Source: Caballeronia arationis
GTDB taxonomy: Bacteria; Pseudomonadota; Gammaproteobacteria; Burkholderiales; Burkholderiaceae
Assembly (NCBI RefSeq): GCF_001544975.2
Contig: NZ_FCOG02000043.1
Location: 1-53,446, forward strand
Direction of reading: 5' to 3'
DNA length: 53,446 nucleotides
Within the stretch, counting starts at the first letter, position 1; the number at the start of each line of letters is the position of its first letter. The notes beneath the pieces were generated by a model. That model saw only the letters and a list, made by a program, of their open reading frames with translations, did no database searches and had not been told where the DNA came from. This document shows, piece by piece, positions 7,866 through 16,729 of the stretch. A program made the translations under genes and the position numbers.

Positions 7866-8240
7866 ATGAACGGCTTTCTACTCACGTTCTATACCGAGCA
7901 GAATAAGCGGCACGGACACAGAACGATCTGCGAATGGCTGCTGCACGAGGTGAAGGAGCTGGGTATCCATGGCGCTACGGTGATCAGTGGCAGCGAGGGT
8001 ATCGGCCACGCGGGTGCGCATCACGCAGCGCATATGCTCAAACTCAATGACCAGCCGGTCCAGATCATTCTCGCCGTCACGGAAGCAGAGGCACAACGCT
8101 TGCTTGACGTCGTCAAGGCTGAACGGGTGCACGTCTTTTATACCCGTTCGCCCATCGAGTATGGCCTGCTGGGGGTAGACGATCCGCAGCATCACCCGAA
8201 GAAGTTCTCGTTGTTTCACCGCAATCCGCAGGGAACATGA
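7866..8240 (+). CDS. DUF190 family protein, copy 2
   Basis: A 124-residue paralogue of the protein at 5069, with the same plan: LTFYTEQNKRHGHRTICEWL, HEVKELGIHGATVISGSEG, HMLKLNDQPVQIILAV, VHVFYTRSPIEYGLLG. This copy keeps the more typical GATVISGSEGIG turn that copy 1 has lost. GGGGAGG precedes the ATG at 7866. It stands after a hairpin that may end the eno transcript and before riboswitch 4, so it may have its own promoter near 7731-7760. No aptamer is seen directly upstream. Confidence 0.8.
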   Translation: MNGFLLTFYTEQNKRHGHRTICEWLLHEVKELGIHGATVISGSEGIGHAGAHHAAHMLKLNDQPVQIILAVTEAEAQRLLDVVKAERVHVFYTRSPIEYGLLGVDDPQHHPKKFSLFHRNPQGT

Positions 8241-8293
8241 GCGGAGGGTGTGCAGATCGCGACGGGTCATCTATACTCGCAATGACACCTTGC

Positions 8294-8385
8294 GGAGATG
8301 GCATTCCTCCCTAACCGTCGTAGAGCAATCTGCGGCTGATGATGCCTACCAGGTCCCGGATGCGCCGGGCCGGTAGGGTCGTTTT
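8294..8385 (+). ncRNA. Fluoride riboswitch 4 (membrane oxidoreductase operon)
   Basis: GGAGATGGCATTCCTCC, CTAACCGTCG and GGCTGATGATGCCTACC match the aptamer. CCTACC...GGTAGG (8344-8376) gives the competing hairpin, followed by GTCGTTTT. A TATACT -10 box at 8272-8277 lies 17 bases before the aptamer. Confidence 0.9.
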
Positions 8386-8533
8386 GCCGGCTTCTGACTT
8401 GATGGCATCCCGGGCGTATGAACGCCACGAGGAAGCGAAGAAAAATGGGATGTGCCATCAGTTGCCAACTGTCACGTGAACGCAACGGGAGCGGCACGAC
8501 TCCGCGCGGTGATGCGGCCGAGTGCACGTAAAC

Positions 8534-9475
8534 ATGCGTGACATTCTTCTGCAGATCGCGCAGGTGGTGACCGTCATTGCGCTTTCGCCTTTGCTGCAGG
8601 GCTTCATTCTGCAATGGGAGGAGCGGATCCAGCGTTCGCGCGGGCCGGGGCTTTTCCAGCCGTACCGTGACCTCTGGAAGCTGTTTCACAAGCAGCTCGT
8701 GGTTCCGGAAACCGCGTCATGGATTTACTGGGTCGCGCCGCCTCTTGCATTTACCTGCATGCTGACGGTCCCGATCCTGATTCCGGTACTCACCGACTTT
8801 CCGCTGCCGCTCTCTGACATGGGCGACATCCTCGGTGGCGGTCTTATTCTCACTCTTGGTTCATTCGCCATCATCCTGGCGGGCCTCGATTCGGGCAGCG
8901 CCTACGGGGGCATCGGATCGTCGCGTTCGGTCATGCTCGGCATCCTTGCTGAACCTACTCTCATTCTCGTTTTTGTGGGTATCACGCTGCTCGCCAAGGC
9001 GATGCTGCCCTTCGTTGTCAATCATCTGCTGGTGCAGAATCCTTCGGTGTACTGGAGTCCGGCTCATCTGTTTCTCGTGTTCGCATTCTTCGTTCTGCTG
9101 CTGGTCGAAACCGACAGGTTGCCGATTCATTCCAGCACGCATATCGAGGTCTACATGATCGAGGAGGCCCGGATCCTTGAATATTCCGGGCCTTTGCTGG
9201 GACTGCTCAAATGGGCATCCATGATGAAGCAGTTCATCCTCTACACCATCTTCTGCAACGTACTGACACTGCCGTGGGGGCTGTCGCAACATGGCACCGC
9301 GCTGGGTGCAGCCGGCGCGGCTGCAGGGCTTTTTGCGCGGATGCTGGTCGTCGTCATTGCGGTCGTCATCGTCGAGACCGCGCAGTCGAGACTGCGCTTT
9401 TTCCGGTACCAGGAGCCACTTGCCGCATCGTTCATGCTGGCGGTGCTCGCGATCGCTGCGAACCAGTTAAGGTGA
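8534..9475 (+). CDS. HyfC/HycD-like membrane subunit (NuoH family)
   Basis: A 313-residue protein with about eight membrane helices, homologous to complex I subunit NuoH and to HycD/HyfC of formate hydrogenlyase, the subunit that links the peripheral arm to the proton-pumping arm. Family motifs seen: RGPGLFQPYRDLWKLFHKQ near the start, the acidic loop LVETDRLPIHSSTHIEVYMIEEA, and EYSGPLLGLLKWAS. A GTG at 8522 would add four residues. First gene of the riboswitch 4 operon; the next gene starts five bases after its stop. Confidence 0.88.
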   Translation: MRDILLQIAQVVTVIALSPLLQGFILQWEERIQRSRGPGLFQPYRDLWKLFHKQLVVPETASWIYWVAPPLAFTCMLTVPILIPVLTDFPLPLSDMGDILGGGLILTLGSFAIILAGLDSGSAYGGIGSSRSVMLGILAEPTLILVFVGITLLAKAMLPFVVNHLLVQNPSVYWSPAHLFLVFAFFVLLLVETDRLPIHSSTHIEVYMIEEARILEYSGPLLGLLKWASMMKQFILYTIFCNVLTLPWGLSQHGTALGAAGAAAGLFARMLVVVIAVVIVETAQSRLRFFRYQEPLAASFMLAVLAIAANQLR

Positions 9476-9479
9476 AGCC

Positions 9480-10160
9480 ATGCTACTAGCGCATCTGAGT
9501 CCCCTCGCGGCGTCGCTTTTCAGTCTTCTGGCAATTGGTAGCCTGCTTCTCGCGTTTGTCATGCTCGGCTCGCGCTGGCTGAAGGATTATCTGCTAGCGT
9601 TCACGGCCGAGTCATGGCTGATCGCCTTACTGTCTGGCACCGTTGGCTACTACGGCAATTACCACGAGCTCTATTACATCGCCGTACTGACTGCGGTATT
9701 CCGGGGCATGCTCCTGCCTTACCTGATCTGGCGGATCATCGTGCGCCTGGAGGTCGAGCGTGAACTGCACGTCGTGCTGCAACCCAGTTCGAGTCTCGTG
9801 GCTGGCGCCCTCCTTGTGCTGTTCGCCTTTGTCATTTCGAATCACCTCGGCAATGTGCTGGGTTTTGGGGGCACTGTCGTCGTTCTGGCGCTGACCGTCA
9901 TGCTGTCGATGAAGCTGATCGGCTTTCTGATGCTGGCTGTCCGGCATGAGGCAATCAGTCAGGTGCTGGGTCTGCTGATTCTCGAAAACGGGATTTTTCT
10001 GGGTTCACAGATCCTGGTGCCAGGCATGCCGATGCTGATCGAGCTCGTGCTGCTCTTCGACTTGCTGGTCATCGTCGTGTGCTTCGGCGTCCTTGTGCGA
10101 TACCTTGTCGCCCAGGTCGGCAGTACAAGCAGCCGCGAACTGCGGCGCCTGGTGGGGTGA
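9480..10160 (+). CDS. HyfE-like membrane subunit (NuoK-like)
   Basis: A 226-residue, very hydrophobic protein with about seven helices, matching HyfE, a subunit found in hydrogenase-4 and related complexes; its C-terminal part resembles NuoK. Supporting segments are AVRHEAISQVLGLLILENGI, with the conserved Glu in a membrane helix, and GMPMLIELVLLFDLLVIVV. Spaced five bases after hyfC-like and two bases before hyfF-like, so clearly cotranscribed. Confidence 0.82.
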   Translation: MLLAHLSPLAASLFSLLAIGSLLLAFVMLGSRWLKDYLLAFTAESWLIALLSGTVGYYGNYHELYYIAVLTAVFRGMLLPYLIWRIIVRLEVERELHVVLQPSSSLVAGALLVLFAFVISNHLGNVLGFGGTVVVLALTVMLSMKLIGFLMLAVRHEAISQVLGLLILENGIFLGSQILVPGMPMLIELVLLFDLLVIVVCFGVLVRYLVAQVGSTSSRELRRLVG

Positions 10161-10162
10161 CC

Positions 10163-11695
10163 ATGACCGCTGGCTTGATCCTCGTCATGGTTGCCGCGCC
10201 TTTCATCGCAGCACTCGTCAGTGTAGTGATCCGTGTGCGTCACCTCGGCGAATATGTGAACCTGCTGGCCGCTGCGGTCTGCCTGGGTGCGGCCTTGATA
10301 CTGGCGTTCACGCGCGATGGTCCGCGGGAATTCCTCCACGGCTACGTGGTGATCGACGCGCTCGGCGCGTGGACACTTGTGTGCACCGCCATCGTCTACT
10401 TTCTTGCTTCGGTCTATGCAATCGGCTACATGCGGCTGCTCGCCGAGGAGCATGAACGGCTGCCGCAGTTTTACGCACTGTTTGCTGCGTTCGCCGGAAC
10501 AATGGTCTGCGGTCCGTTGATGAACAATATCGGCGTGTACTGGATCGCAATAGAACTGACGACACTGGTCAGCACCTTTCTCGTCGGATTCGAAAAAGGG
10601 CAAGAGGCGATCGAAGCGGCGTGGAAATACATCATCGTGGTCTCAGCCGGCATCAGTCTCGCGTTGCTGGGTACGGTGCTGTTCTACTGGGCCGGCAGCC
10701 TCGTGATCGGGCCAACCTACGACATCACGTGGGGCGCGCTCAGGCATGCTGCGCCACAGATGAATCCCGCGCTCGTCCAGATGGCGTTTCTCCTTGTATT
10801 GGTCGGATATGGCACGAAGGCGGGGCTTGCGCCCATGCACACGTGGTTGCCTGACGCGCACAGTGAAGGTCCGGCTCCGGTGTCAGCCATGCTCTCGGGG
10901 GCACTGCTCAATACCGCGATGCTTGGCGTCGCGCGTTTTCTGACGATCACGGACGCCGCGAGTTCGTCCCTGTTGCCGCGCACCGTTCTGGTGGGTTTCG
11001 GTGCCTTTTCCCTTTTTGTGGCTGCGCTCTTTATCGTGCGCCAGCGCGGTATCAAACGGCTGATGGCCTATTCGAGCGTCGAGCATATGGGGGTGCTCGC
11101 GATGGGTTTTGGTTTCGGTGGTCCGCTCGCGATCGCCGCCGTGCTCTATCACATGCTGAATCACTCGCTGAACAAATCGTTGATGTTCTTTGGCGCGGGC
11201 AATGTGATGCGCCTGTTCGGCACCAAGGACATCGATGAAATCCGGGGCGTCTGGACGCGCTTTCCGGTCACGGGGGCGCTGTGGCTGGCCGGCGCGGTGG
11301 CCATTACCGGGGCGCCGCCTTTCGGACTTTTCGTGAGTGAATTCACGCTGATGCGCGCAGGGCTGGCGACACCCAATGCATGGGCGGTGTTCGTGTTGCT
11401 GATCCTGCTGATTGTCATCTTCATTGGCTTTCTCAACCACTTCCGGATGATGTATTTTGCTGCGCCCAGTGTGCAAGCGCCCCCGGCTGCCTCCCGTGAG
11501 GAGGAATCAGACATTGTGGAGCGACCTCCTGCGGTGCCTGCGTCGCCTGCAGGAGATCTTCAGCCCAGCGTGTGGATGACCTTGCCCATGTGGCTCGCAT
11601 TGCTGCCCGTCCTCATCTTTGGACTCTGGTGGCCGCAGGGACTCTGGCATTTCTTCGAAACAGTAGCCGCTGATCTCGCGAGGAGTGCGCCATGA
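10163..11695 (+). CDS. HyfF-like antiporter subunit
   Basis: A 510-residue membrane protein of the Mrp antiporter/NuoL-M-N family (HyfF type), which provides an ion-translocation channel. Family features include GVYWIAIELTTLVSTFLVGF with the helix-5 Glu, AAWKYIIVVSAGISLAL, GTKAGLAPMHTWLPDAHSEG with the key Lys and His, and MAYSSVEHMGVLAMG. A C-terminal loop (residues about 440-480) is Pro/Glu-rich and variable. The ATG at 10163 comes two bases after the upstream stop; the end overlaps the next start by four bases (ATGA). Acts in the inner membrane. Confidence 0.88.
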   Translation: MTAGLILVMVAAPFIAALVSVVIRVRHLGEYVNLLAAAVCLGAALILAFTRDGPREFLHGYVVIDALGAWTLVCTAIVYFLASVYAIGYMRLLAEEHERLPQFYALFAAFAGTMVCGPLMNNIGVYWIAIELTTLVSTFLVGFEKGQEAIEAAWKYIIVVSAGISLALLGTVLFYWAGSLVIGPTYDITWGALRHAAPQMNPALVQMAFLLVLVGYGTKAGLAPMHTWLPDAHSEGPAPVSAMLSGALLNTAMLGVARFLTITDAASSSLLPRTVLVGFGAFSLFVAALFIVRQRGIKRLMAYSSVEHMGVLAMGFGFGGPLAIAAVLYHMLNHSLNKSLMFFGAGNVMRLFGTKDIDEIRGVWTRFPVTGALWLAGAVAITGAPPFGLFVSEFTLMRAGLATPNAWAVFVLLILLIVIFIGFLNHFRMMYFAAPSVQAPPAASREEESDIVERPPAVPASPAGDLQPSVWMTLPMWLALLPVLIFGLWWPQGLWHFFETVAADLARSAP

Positions 11696-13182
11696 ATAAC
11701 TGCGCCCTGCAGACCATTCCGGCCCCCCGGCTCGGCAGAACCATTGATGAACTGCTAGCCGGCGGCGGCAGGATTCAGATGGCCTACGCGTGGTTTCCGG
11801 AGCCGGGAGGAACGCCGGAGCTTCGTTATATCGCGACCATACCGGGGCAACGCGAATTCGGGGCATGGCAGGTCAGCCCAGGTGATGCGGCCGTGCCGAG
11901 TCTGGCGGGCAAGTCACCGTTGCTCGGCTGGTATGAGCGGGAAATGATGGAACTGAGCGGCCTCGAGTTTTCCGGGCACCCCCAGCCAGAAAGGCTGGTC
12001 ACTGCCGGCACACCATCGCTTGACGGATTGCCGCTCGGGCCCGCAGGCGAGTCAACCCTTCACGCGCATCGCACATTGAAGGCGCCGTCCCTGCCGCAAG
12101 TCTCAGGCAAGCATGTGCAACTGCTGCCTTTTGGGCCAATCCGCGCCGACGTGCTGGAGTCCGCGCAGTTCATTTTCTATTACATCGGTGAAGGCATTCT
12201 CCACTATCAGCCGAATCTTTTTCTCAAGCATCGCGGTATGGAGAAGCAGTTTGAGTCGCAGGATGCCATGGGCGGCGTCATCGTGGCAGAACGGGTGTCG
12301 GGCGTCGGCAGCGTCGCGCATGCGCTCGCATTCGCGCAGGCGGTGGAAGATGCCTGCGCATGCGAAGTCCCGCCGCGCGCCAGATGGATTCGCGTGGTCG
12401 CGGCCGAACTCGAGCGTATCTACAATCATCTCCATTACCTCGGACATCTGTGCCACACGACAACGCTGAAGGTTGGCGAAGCTGAAGGCAAGCTGCTGGA
12501 GGAGCGGGCCAAGCAGATGAATGCTCGCGCTTCGGGTAGCCGCTTTCTGCGAAGCGTGATCTGCCCCGGTGGCGTGCGGCGGGAGCTTGACATGCTCGCC
12601 GTTGCGGAAGGGCTCGACGCATTGCACGGCGAATTCGATCGCTACATCTCGCTCATCGAGCGCACGACAAGCCATGTCGATCGCCTGATCTCTACTGCGC
12701 CACTGAGCCAGCAGCTTGCCTTCGACCAGGGTGCGTCGGGCCCCATAGAACGGGCCTCGGGCATCGATCGCGACCTCCGGCGCGATCACCCGTATGCGGC
12801 CTACGATGAACTGAAGCCGGTGGTGGCGACGCACGCAGACGGGGATGCGTTCGCCCGGATGAAGGTGCGCATTGGGGAGTTACGCGCGAGCGTGGATCTG
12901 CTCGACAGGGCGACGCAGCACGGCGTAGACAGTGGCGCGCTCATAGCGCGCTGCGAACCGCCGCCGCATGGCGAAGGCGTGGGCTGGGCCGAGTCGCCGC
13001 GCGGGACGGTTCTTTACGCCGTGCACTTCGATGCCACTGGCCGGATCGCGCGGACGAAGATCAAGTCTGCGTCCTACTCGAACTGGAATGCATTCCAGTT
13101 CACCGCGAATGACAGCAACATGATGGACTACGCAATCAACGAGGCAAGCTTCGGCTTGACCATCGCCGGTTGTGCACGATAG
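11692..13182 (+). CDS. HyfG/HycE-like large subunit lacking NiFe ligands
   Basis: A 496-residue fusion of a NuoC-like domain (WYEREMMELSGLEFSGHPQ around residues 80-100) and a NuoD/hydrogenase-large-subunit domain. In true group 4 hydrogenases two CxxC motifs hold the NiFe centre. Here the first, RVCGICGFAH in E. coli HycE, reads RVSGVGSVAH (residues about 200-209). The second, DPCxxC near the C-terminus, is absent: the protein ends shortly after the region in GLTIAGCAR. All four ligands are therefore missing or unplaceable, so hydrogen chemistry is not expected. This matches the energy-converting-hydrogenase-related (Ehr) complexes, whose electron partners are unknown. A quinone-type or other site is possible. 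No hydrogenase maturation or formate dehydrogenase genes are nearby. Confidence 0.85.
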   Translation: MNNCALQTIPAPRLGRTIDELLAGGGRIQMAYAWFPEPGGTPELRYIATIPGQREFGAWQVSPGDAAVPSLAGKSPLLGWYEREMMELSGLEFSGHPQPERLVTAGTPSLDGLPLGPAGESTLHAHRTLKAPSLPQVSGKHVQLLPFGPIRADVLESAQFIFYYIGEGILHYQPNLFLKHRGMEKQFESQDAMGGVIVAERVSGVGSVAHALAFAQAVEDACACEVPPRARWIRVVAAELERIYNHLHYLGHLCHTTTLKVGEAEGKLLEERAKQMNARASGSRFLRSVICPGGVRRELDMLAVAEGLDALHGEFDRYISLIERTTSHVDRLISTAPLSQQLAFDQGASGPIERASGIDRDLRRDHPYAAYDELKPVVATHADGDAFARMKVRIGELRASVDLLDRATQHGVDSGALIARCEPPPHGEGVGWAESPRGTVLYAVHFDATGRIARTKIKSASYSNWNAFQFTANDSNMMDYAINEASFGLTIAGCAR

Positions 13183-13194
13183 TCGAGGGCACGT

Positions 13195-14073
13195 ATGTCG
13201 CTATGGACATGGTTCGGTTTGCACTCTGGCAATGCCAGCACCGAATGGCCGCTGAAGGGCGAGGATCATGGACAGACGGGTTTGCTGGGCATGCCGCGCT
13301 ATGACCCGGCGAGCTGCCGTCCAGGATGCGCCGCGTGTGCAGACGTTTGCATGACTCATGCGATCTCTTTCGTCGACACGCCAGTCGCAGCTCATGATGA
13401 GGTCGTCACACAAACGATCACCGGGGCTGGACGTGATCCGGCTGGTGCCGGGCAAACGCACAGCGCACCGGAAGTGGACTGGGGGCGCTGTATCGTGTGC
13501 CAGCGCTGTACCGAAGTGTGCCCAACGGGTGCCTTTCTGCCTTCTGACGACTGGGCGGTGGGCGTCGCGCGCCGTGAGGATCTGCATTGGGTGGCACCGC
13601 GCGCACAACTGCCAGAGCCGCGCGCTGATGCCCAGGACAGACGCCCCTTTCACCGTAGCCTGCATGTGCGCCACGTCGACGCGGGCTCGTGCAATGGCTG
13701 CGAATCCGAATTGCAGGCCCTCAATAATCCCTTCTACAACCTGCACCGCCTTGGCATTTTCTTCACGGCTTCGCCGCGGTTTGCGGACGTGCTGCTGGTG
13801 ACCGGCCCCGTCACGCATGCAATGAAAGGGCCGTTGCTGGAAGCCTGGCAGGCCATGCCGGAACCGAAATGGGTGATCGCGACGGGTACATGCGCGGTAT
13901 CGGGCGGCGTCTCGGGTGGCAACTACGCATGCGGCAATGGACTCGACGAAGTATTGCCGGTAGATATTTATCTTCCCGGGTGTCCTCCGAACCCGGCCGC
14001 GATCATTCACGCGCTGCTGATGGTACTGCACCGGGCGGAGCAACGGATGAAAGGAGGCCGCCTTGAGCGCTGA
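13195..14073 (+). CDS. Ferredoxin-small subunit fusion (HyfH plus HyfI type)
   Basis: A 292-residue protein that joins two subunits usually encoded separately. Residues about 35-125 hold two [4Fe-4S] motifs: CRPGCAACADVC and CIVCQRCTEVCP. Residues about 160-275 match the NuoB/HycG small subunit with its proximal cluster ligands: CNGCESELQALNNP, ATGTCAVSGG and LPGCPPNP. All three clusters keep their cysteines, so electron transfer appears intact even though the neighbouring large subunit has lost the NiFe site. It begins 12 bases after the large-subunit gene and overlaps the next by 11 bases. Cytoplasmic face of the membrane complex. Confidence 0.85.
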   Translation: MSLWTWFGLHSGNASTEWPLKGEDHGQTGLLGMPRYDPASCRPGCAACADVCMTHAISFVDTPVAAHDEVVTQTITGAGRDPAGAGQTHSAPEVDWGRCIVCQRCTEVCPTGAFLPSDDWAVGVARREDLHWVAPRAQLPEPRADAQDRRPFHRSLHVRHVDAGSCNGCESELQALNNPFYNLHRLGIFFTASPRFADVLLVTGPVTHAMKGPLLEAWQAMPEPKWVIATGTCAVSGGVSGGNYACGNGLDEVLPVDIYLPGCPPNPAAIIHALLMVLHRAEQRMKGGRLER

Positions 14074-16054
14074 TCTCATTGCCGCCGCTGCCGTCCTGTG
14101 GGGCCTGGCAGCGCTTGTTTCACTGTTTATCCGGCTTCCTCTGGTTGCCCGCGCGCTGCTGTCGCTTGGCTGTGTGGTGGCGGTCGTCGGATGTCTGGTG
14201 GCGTTGCCGCGGGCGCTAGCCGGCGCGAGTCTCAAGATATCGCTCGCATCGGAGGTTGTTACCTTTGCACTTCCGCCGGCAGCGCTCTGGCTTTTCGGAT
14301 TCGGGCTGGTTCCGGCTGCCTTCGCATGCGGGCTGGGGTCACCGCTCGGACGGCGCCCCGGAATCTGGACTGCCGGTGCGGCGTTCAGCCTGCTCGGTGC
14401 GCTAGGCGTCTTCGGTCTTCAGGACGCCATGTCGATGCTCGTCGCCTGGGAGGTGATGAGTCTCGGTGGCGCACTCATGCTTGCAGGCGAGCACGCCAGC
14501 GACGGCGACGGAAAACCGGTGCTTTTCATGCTGGCGCTCCTCGAAGTCGGTGCGGTCGCCCTGCTGTTCGGCATGCTGCTGCTCGGTCATGCGGCGGCCT
14601 CGCCGGGGTTTGACCGGTTCGAACTGAATTCGACCGCGATCCCGGGTCCGCTCGCGTGGATCGTCGGCATTGCGCTGTTGATCGGATTCGGTGCCAAGCT
14701 CGGGCTGATGCCCTTCTACGAATGGTTTCCGCGCGCCTATGGGGCGGGCAGCGGGGCGACCGGTGCGCTTTTTTCTGGTGTCGTCCTGAATGCCGCCTAT
14801 TTTGCGTTAAGTCGCGGCTGGAACAGCTGGCTCGGAATGGCGACTGACAGTTCGGCTGCCGGAGGTCTGGGCATCGTTGCGATCACCATCGGCGTGATCA
14901 GCGCAATTCTGGCCATTCTTTTTGCGTTTCAGCAGGATGACTGGCGCACATTGCTCAGCTATTCGTCCGCGGAGAACGCATCGGTCGCCGTGGCCATGCT
15001 GGGTGTCACGGCACTTTTCCGAAGCGACCAGCTCAACGAACTCGCGGGTCTTGCCTGGACGGTCGCGTTGCTGCATCTGGCGGGACATTCGGTATCGAAG
15101 GGCGCGCTCTTTCTCGCGGCCGATGGCGTTCACGCGTCGTCGGATTCGTACGATATCGTCCAGCGCGGGTGGATCAAACGGGCTGGCTTCCTGTTTGGTC
15201 TGGGCGCGGTGTTCGCCGGCATGAGCCTCGCGTCCGTTCCTCCGCAGGCCGGGTTCGTCAGCGAGTGGTATGTCTTCCAGACGGTTTTTCAGGGGTTCCA
15301 CCTCGCGGCATTTACCGGGCGTCTGGCGCTTGTTCTGGCGGGCGCCGGTCTTGCGCTCGCGGCAGCCGTTTCGCTCGCGACGTTTGTCAAGCTGGTCGGG
15401 CTGGGACTGCTCGGCATTAACGACGTCGATTATGTGCGGCCAATTCCGCGGCGCTGGACGGTAGCGGTCGGCGTACTCGGGATCTGCATTCTGGCCGTCG
15501 CCGTGGGCGCACCGCTCTGGCTCAACGCGCTGGCCACAGGCTCGCAGGCCATCTTCGGCGCCAACAGTCCGCATGCCATGGTGGCCGGCTGGCTGCTGGT
15601 GCCGCTCACCGACAGGTTCGCCTTCATCTCGCCATCAAAACTGATCATCGTGATGCCGTTGCTGGCGCTGCTGCCGCTGACCCTGCTATGGGCGGTCAGG
15701 CGGCGCTTTCCTGTGCGGCGCTCCGCGGTCTGGTATGGCGGCATGAAGGAGGGGCGCGACGCGGTGACGACGCCGTTGACTTTCTCGAATGCGATGCGCA
15801 CGTTCTACAGTTTCATCTACCAGCCGACGATGAGCACGGAGCGCGAACACGAAGTGCGGGAATATTTCATCAAGCGACTGGTGTTCTCGCATGAGGTGAC
15901 CGACATTTTTGACCGGCACCTGTTCGTGCCGGCCACCCACGTAGTCGAGTGGTGCGCAGAACGCCTGCGCGCACTGCAGTCGGGCAACCTCAACTTCTAC
16001 CTTGCACTCATCGGCGCCCTGCTGATTGCGATCCTCGCCCTGACGCTTTTCTAG
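14063..16054 (+). CDS. HyfB-like antiporter subunit with lateral helix
   Basis: A 663-residue membrane protein of the HyfB/NuoL class. Features: SMLVAWEVMSLGGALML with the helix-5 Glu; FGAKLGLMPFYEWFPRAYGAG with the channel Lys; LLSYSSAENASVAVAMLG; and LAGHSVSKGALFLAADGV with a second Lys. The C-terminal third contains a long amphipathic segment and a last membrane helix (NFYLALIGALLIAILALTL). The start is a TTG at 14063 preceded by AAGGAGG; it overlaps the previous gene by 11 bases. Last gene of the six-gene operon, giving the order C-E-F-G-(H/I)-B. It probably couples electron transfer to proton or sodium movement. Confidence 0.87.
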   Translation: MSADLIAAAAVLWGLAALVSLFIRLPLVARALLSLGCVVAVVGCLVALPRALAGASLKISLASEVVTFALPPAALWLFGFGLVPAAFACGLGSPLGRRPGIWTAGAAFSLLGALGVFGLQDAMSMLVAWEVMSLGGALMLAGEHASDGDGKPVLFMLALLEVGAVALLFGMLLLGHAAASPGFDRFELNSTAIPGPLAWIVGIALLIGFGAKLGLMPFYEWFPRAYGAGSGATGALFSGVVLNAAYFALSRGWNSWLGMATDSSAAGGLGIVAITIGVISAILAILFAFQQDDWRTLLSYSSAENASVAVAMLGVTALFRSDQLNELAGLAWTVALLHLAGHSVSKGALFLAADGVHASSDSYDIVQRGWIKRAGFLFGLGAVFAGMSLASVPPQAGFVSEWYVFQTVFQGFHLAAFTGRLALVLAGAGLALAAAVSLATFVKLVGLGLLGINDVDYVRPIPRRWTVAVGVLGICILAVAVGAPLWLNALATGSQAIFGANSPHAMVAGWLLVPLTDRFAFISPSKLIIVMPLLALLPLTLLWAVRRRFPVRRSAVWYGGMKEGRDAVTTPLTFSNAMRTFYSFIYQPTMSTEREHEVREYFIKRLVFSHEVTDIFDRHLFVPATHVVEWCAERLRALQSGNLNFYLALIGALLIAILALTLF

Positions 16055-16094
16055 CCGATCACAGGCGGCTCCGGTACCGGGTCCGCATCCGGCC

Positions 16095-16510
16095 TCAAAG
16101 CTCCCGCCGGATTCGTTCGGCCAATGCTTCCAGGTCGGCGGCGATGGCGGGCACCTGCCCGTGCGGCCGCAACGGCACGTCTTTCCACCGCGGGATGACG
16201 TGAAAATGCACGTGTGCCACGGTCTGTCCGGCGGCTTCTCCGTTCAGTTGTGCGATCAGCAGACCGTCCGGCTGCAATGCGGCGCGAACCGCTCTCGAGA
16301 CCGTCCGGACGGTACCCATGCACGCGGCGGCCGCTGCTCCGACAGATCGAAGATCATCGCCGCGGGTTCCTTCGGAATCACCAGGACATGACCGTCGGCC
16401 TGGGGCATGACGTCCATGAATGCCAGCGTATGAGCAGTCTCCATAATTCCGACGTAGGGAGCTTCATCGTGAAGAATCCGGCAAAAAATGTTCGTTGGAT
16501 CGTAGGTCAT
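16095..16510 (-). pseudogene. HIT family hydrolase, frameshifted
   Basis: Two overlapping minus-strand frames together make one HIT-type nucleotide hydrolase. The first (16510 to about 16340) reads MTYDPTNIFCRILHDEAP and GHVLVIPKEPAAMIFDLSEQ; the second (to 16095) has VSRAVRAALQPDGLLIAQLN and the active-site HVHFHVIPRW (HxHxHxx). One base is missing in the GC-rich run near 16335-16345, so the protein as written loses its catalytic histidines. It could be a true inactivation or a sequencing error; no slippery heptamer for programmed shifting is obvious. It is convergent with the operon ending at 16054 and divergent from riboswitch 5. Confidence 0.75.
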
Positions 16511-16594
16511 AGTCAGTTTTACGCCACGCTATGGGATGTCCGTCGCAATAACATTGTTGCGCTGCGAAAATATTTTCGCTTACAATCGCTCCCC

Positions 16595-16675
16595 GGAGAT
16601 GGCATTCCTCCGAACAACCGCCGGGTCGACCGGCTGATGATGCCTACGAGTTCCTGGGTGCGGGAGGTCGTAGGC
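16595..16675 (+). ncRNA. Fluoride riboswitch 5 (for CLC-F)
   Basis: GGAGATGGCATTCCTCCG, AACCGCC and CGGCTGATGATGCCTACGA match the aptamer. CCTACGA pairs with TCGTAGG (16668-16674); there is no T tract after it, so regulation may not be simple intrinsic termination. TTGCGC (16557) and TACAAT (16581-16586) with 18 bases between form the promoter. Confidence 0.92.
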
Positions 16676-16729
16676 CGTCTGTAGTGGCGTCCTGCCACCC
16701 AGGTTTGATATCTGTCAAATCTGGAAATC

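Noticed and set aside
8396..8420. A further GATGGCATCC match that looked like another fluoride aptamer
   Set aside because: It lacks the preceding GGA, the AAC-GCC element and the TGATGATGCC end; it lies just downstream of riboswitch 4 and is a chance match.
11692..13182. Annotation as an active NiFe hydrogenase or formate hydrogenlyase large subunit
   Set aside because: The NiFe-binding cysteines are missing and no hydrogenase maturation or formate dehydrogenase genes are present.
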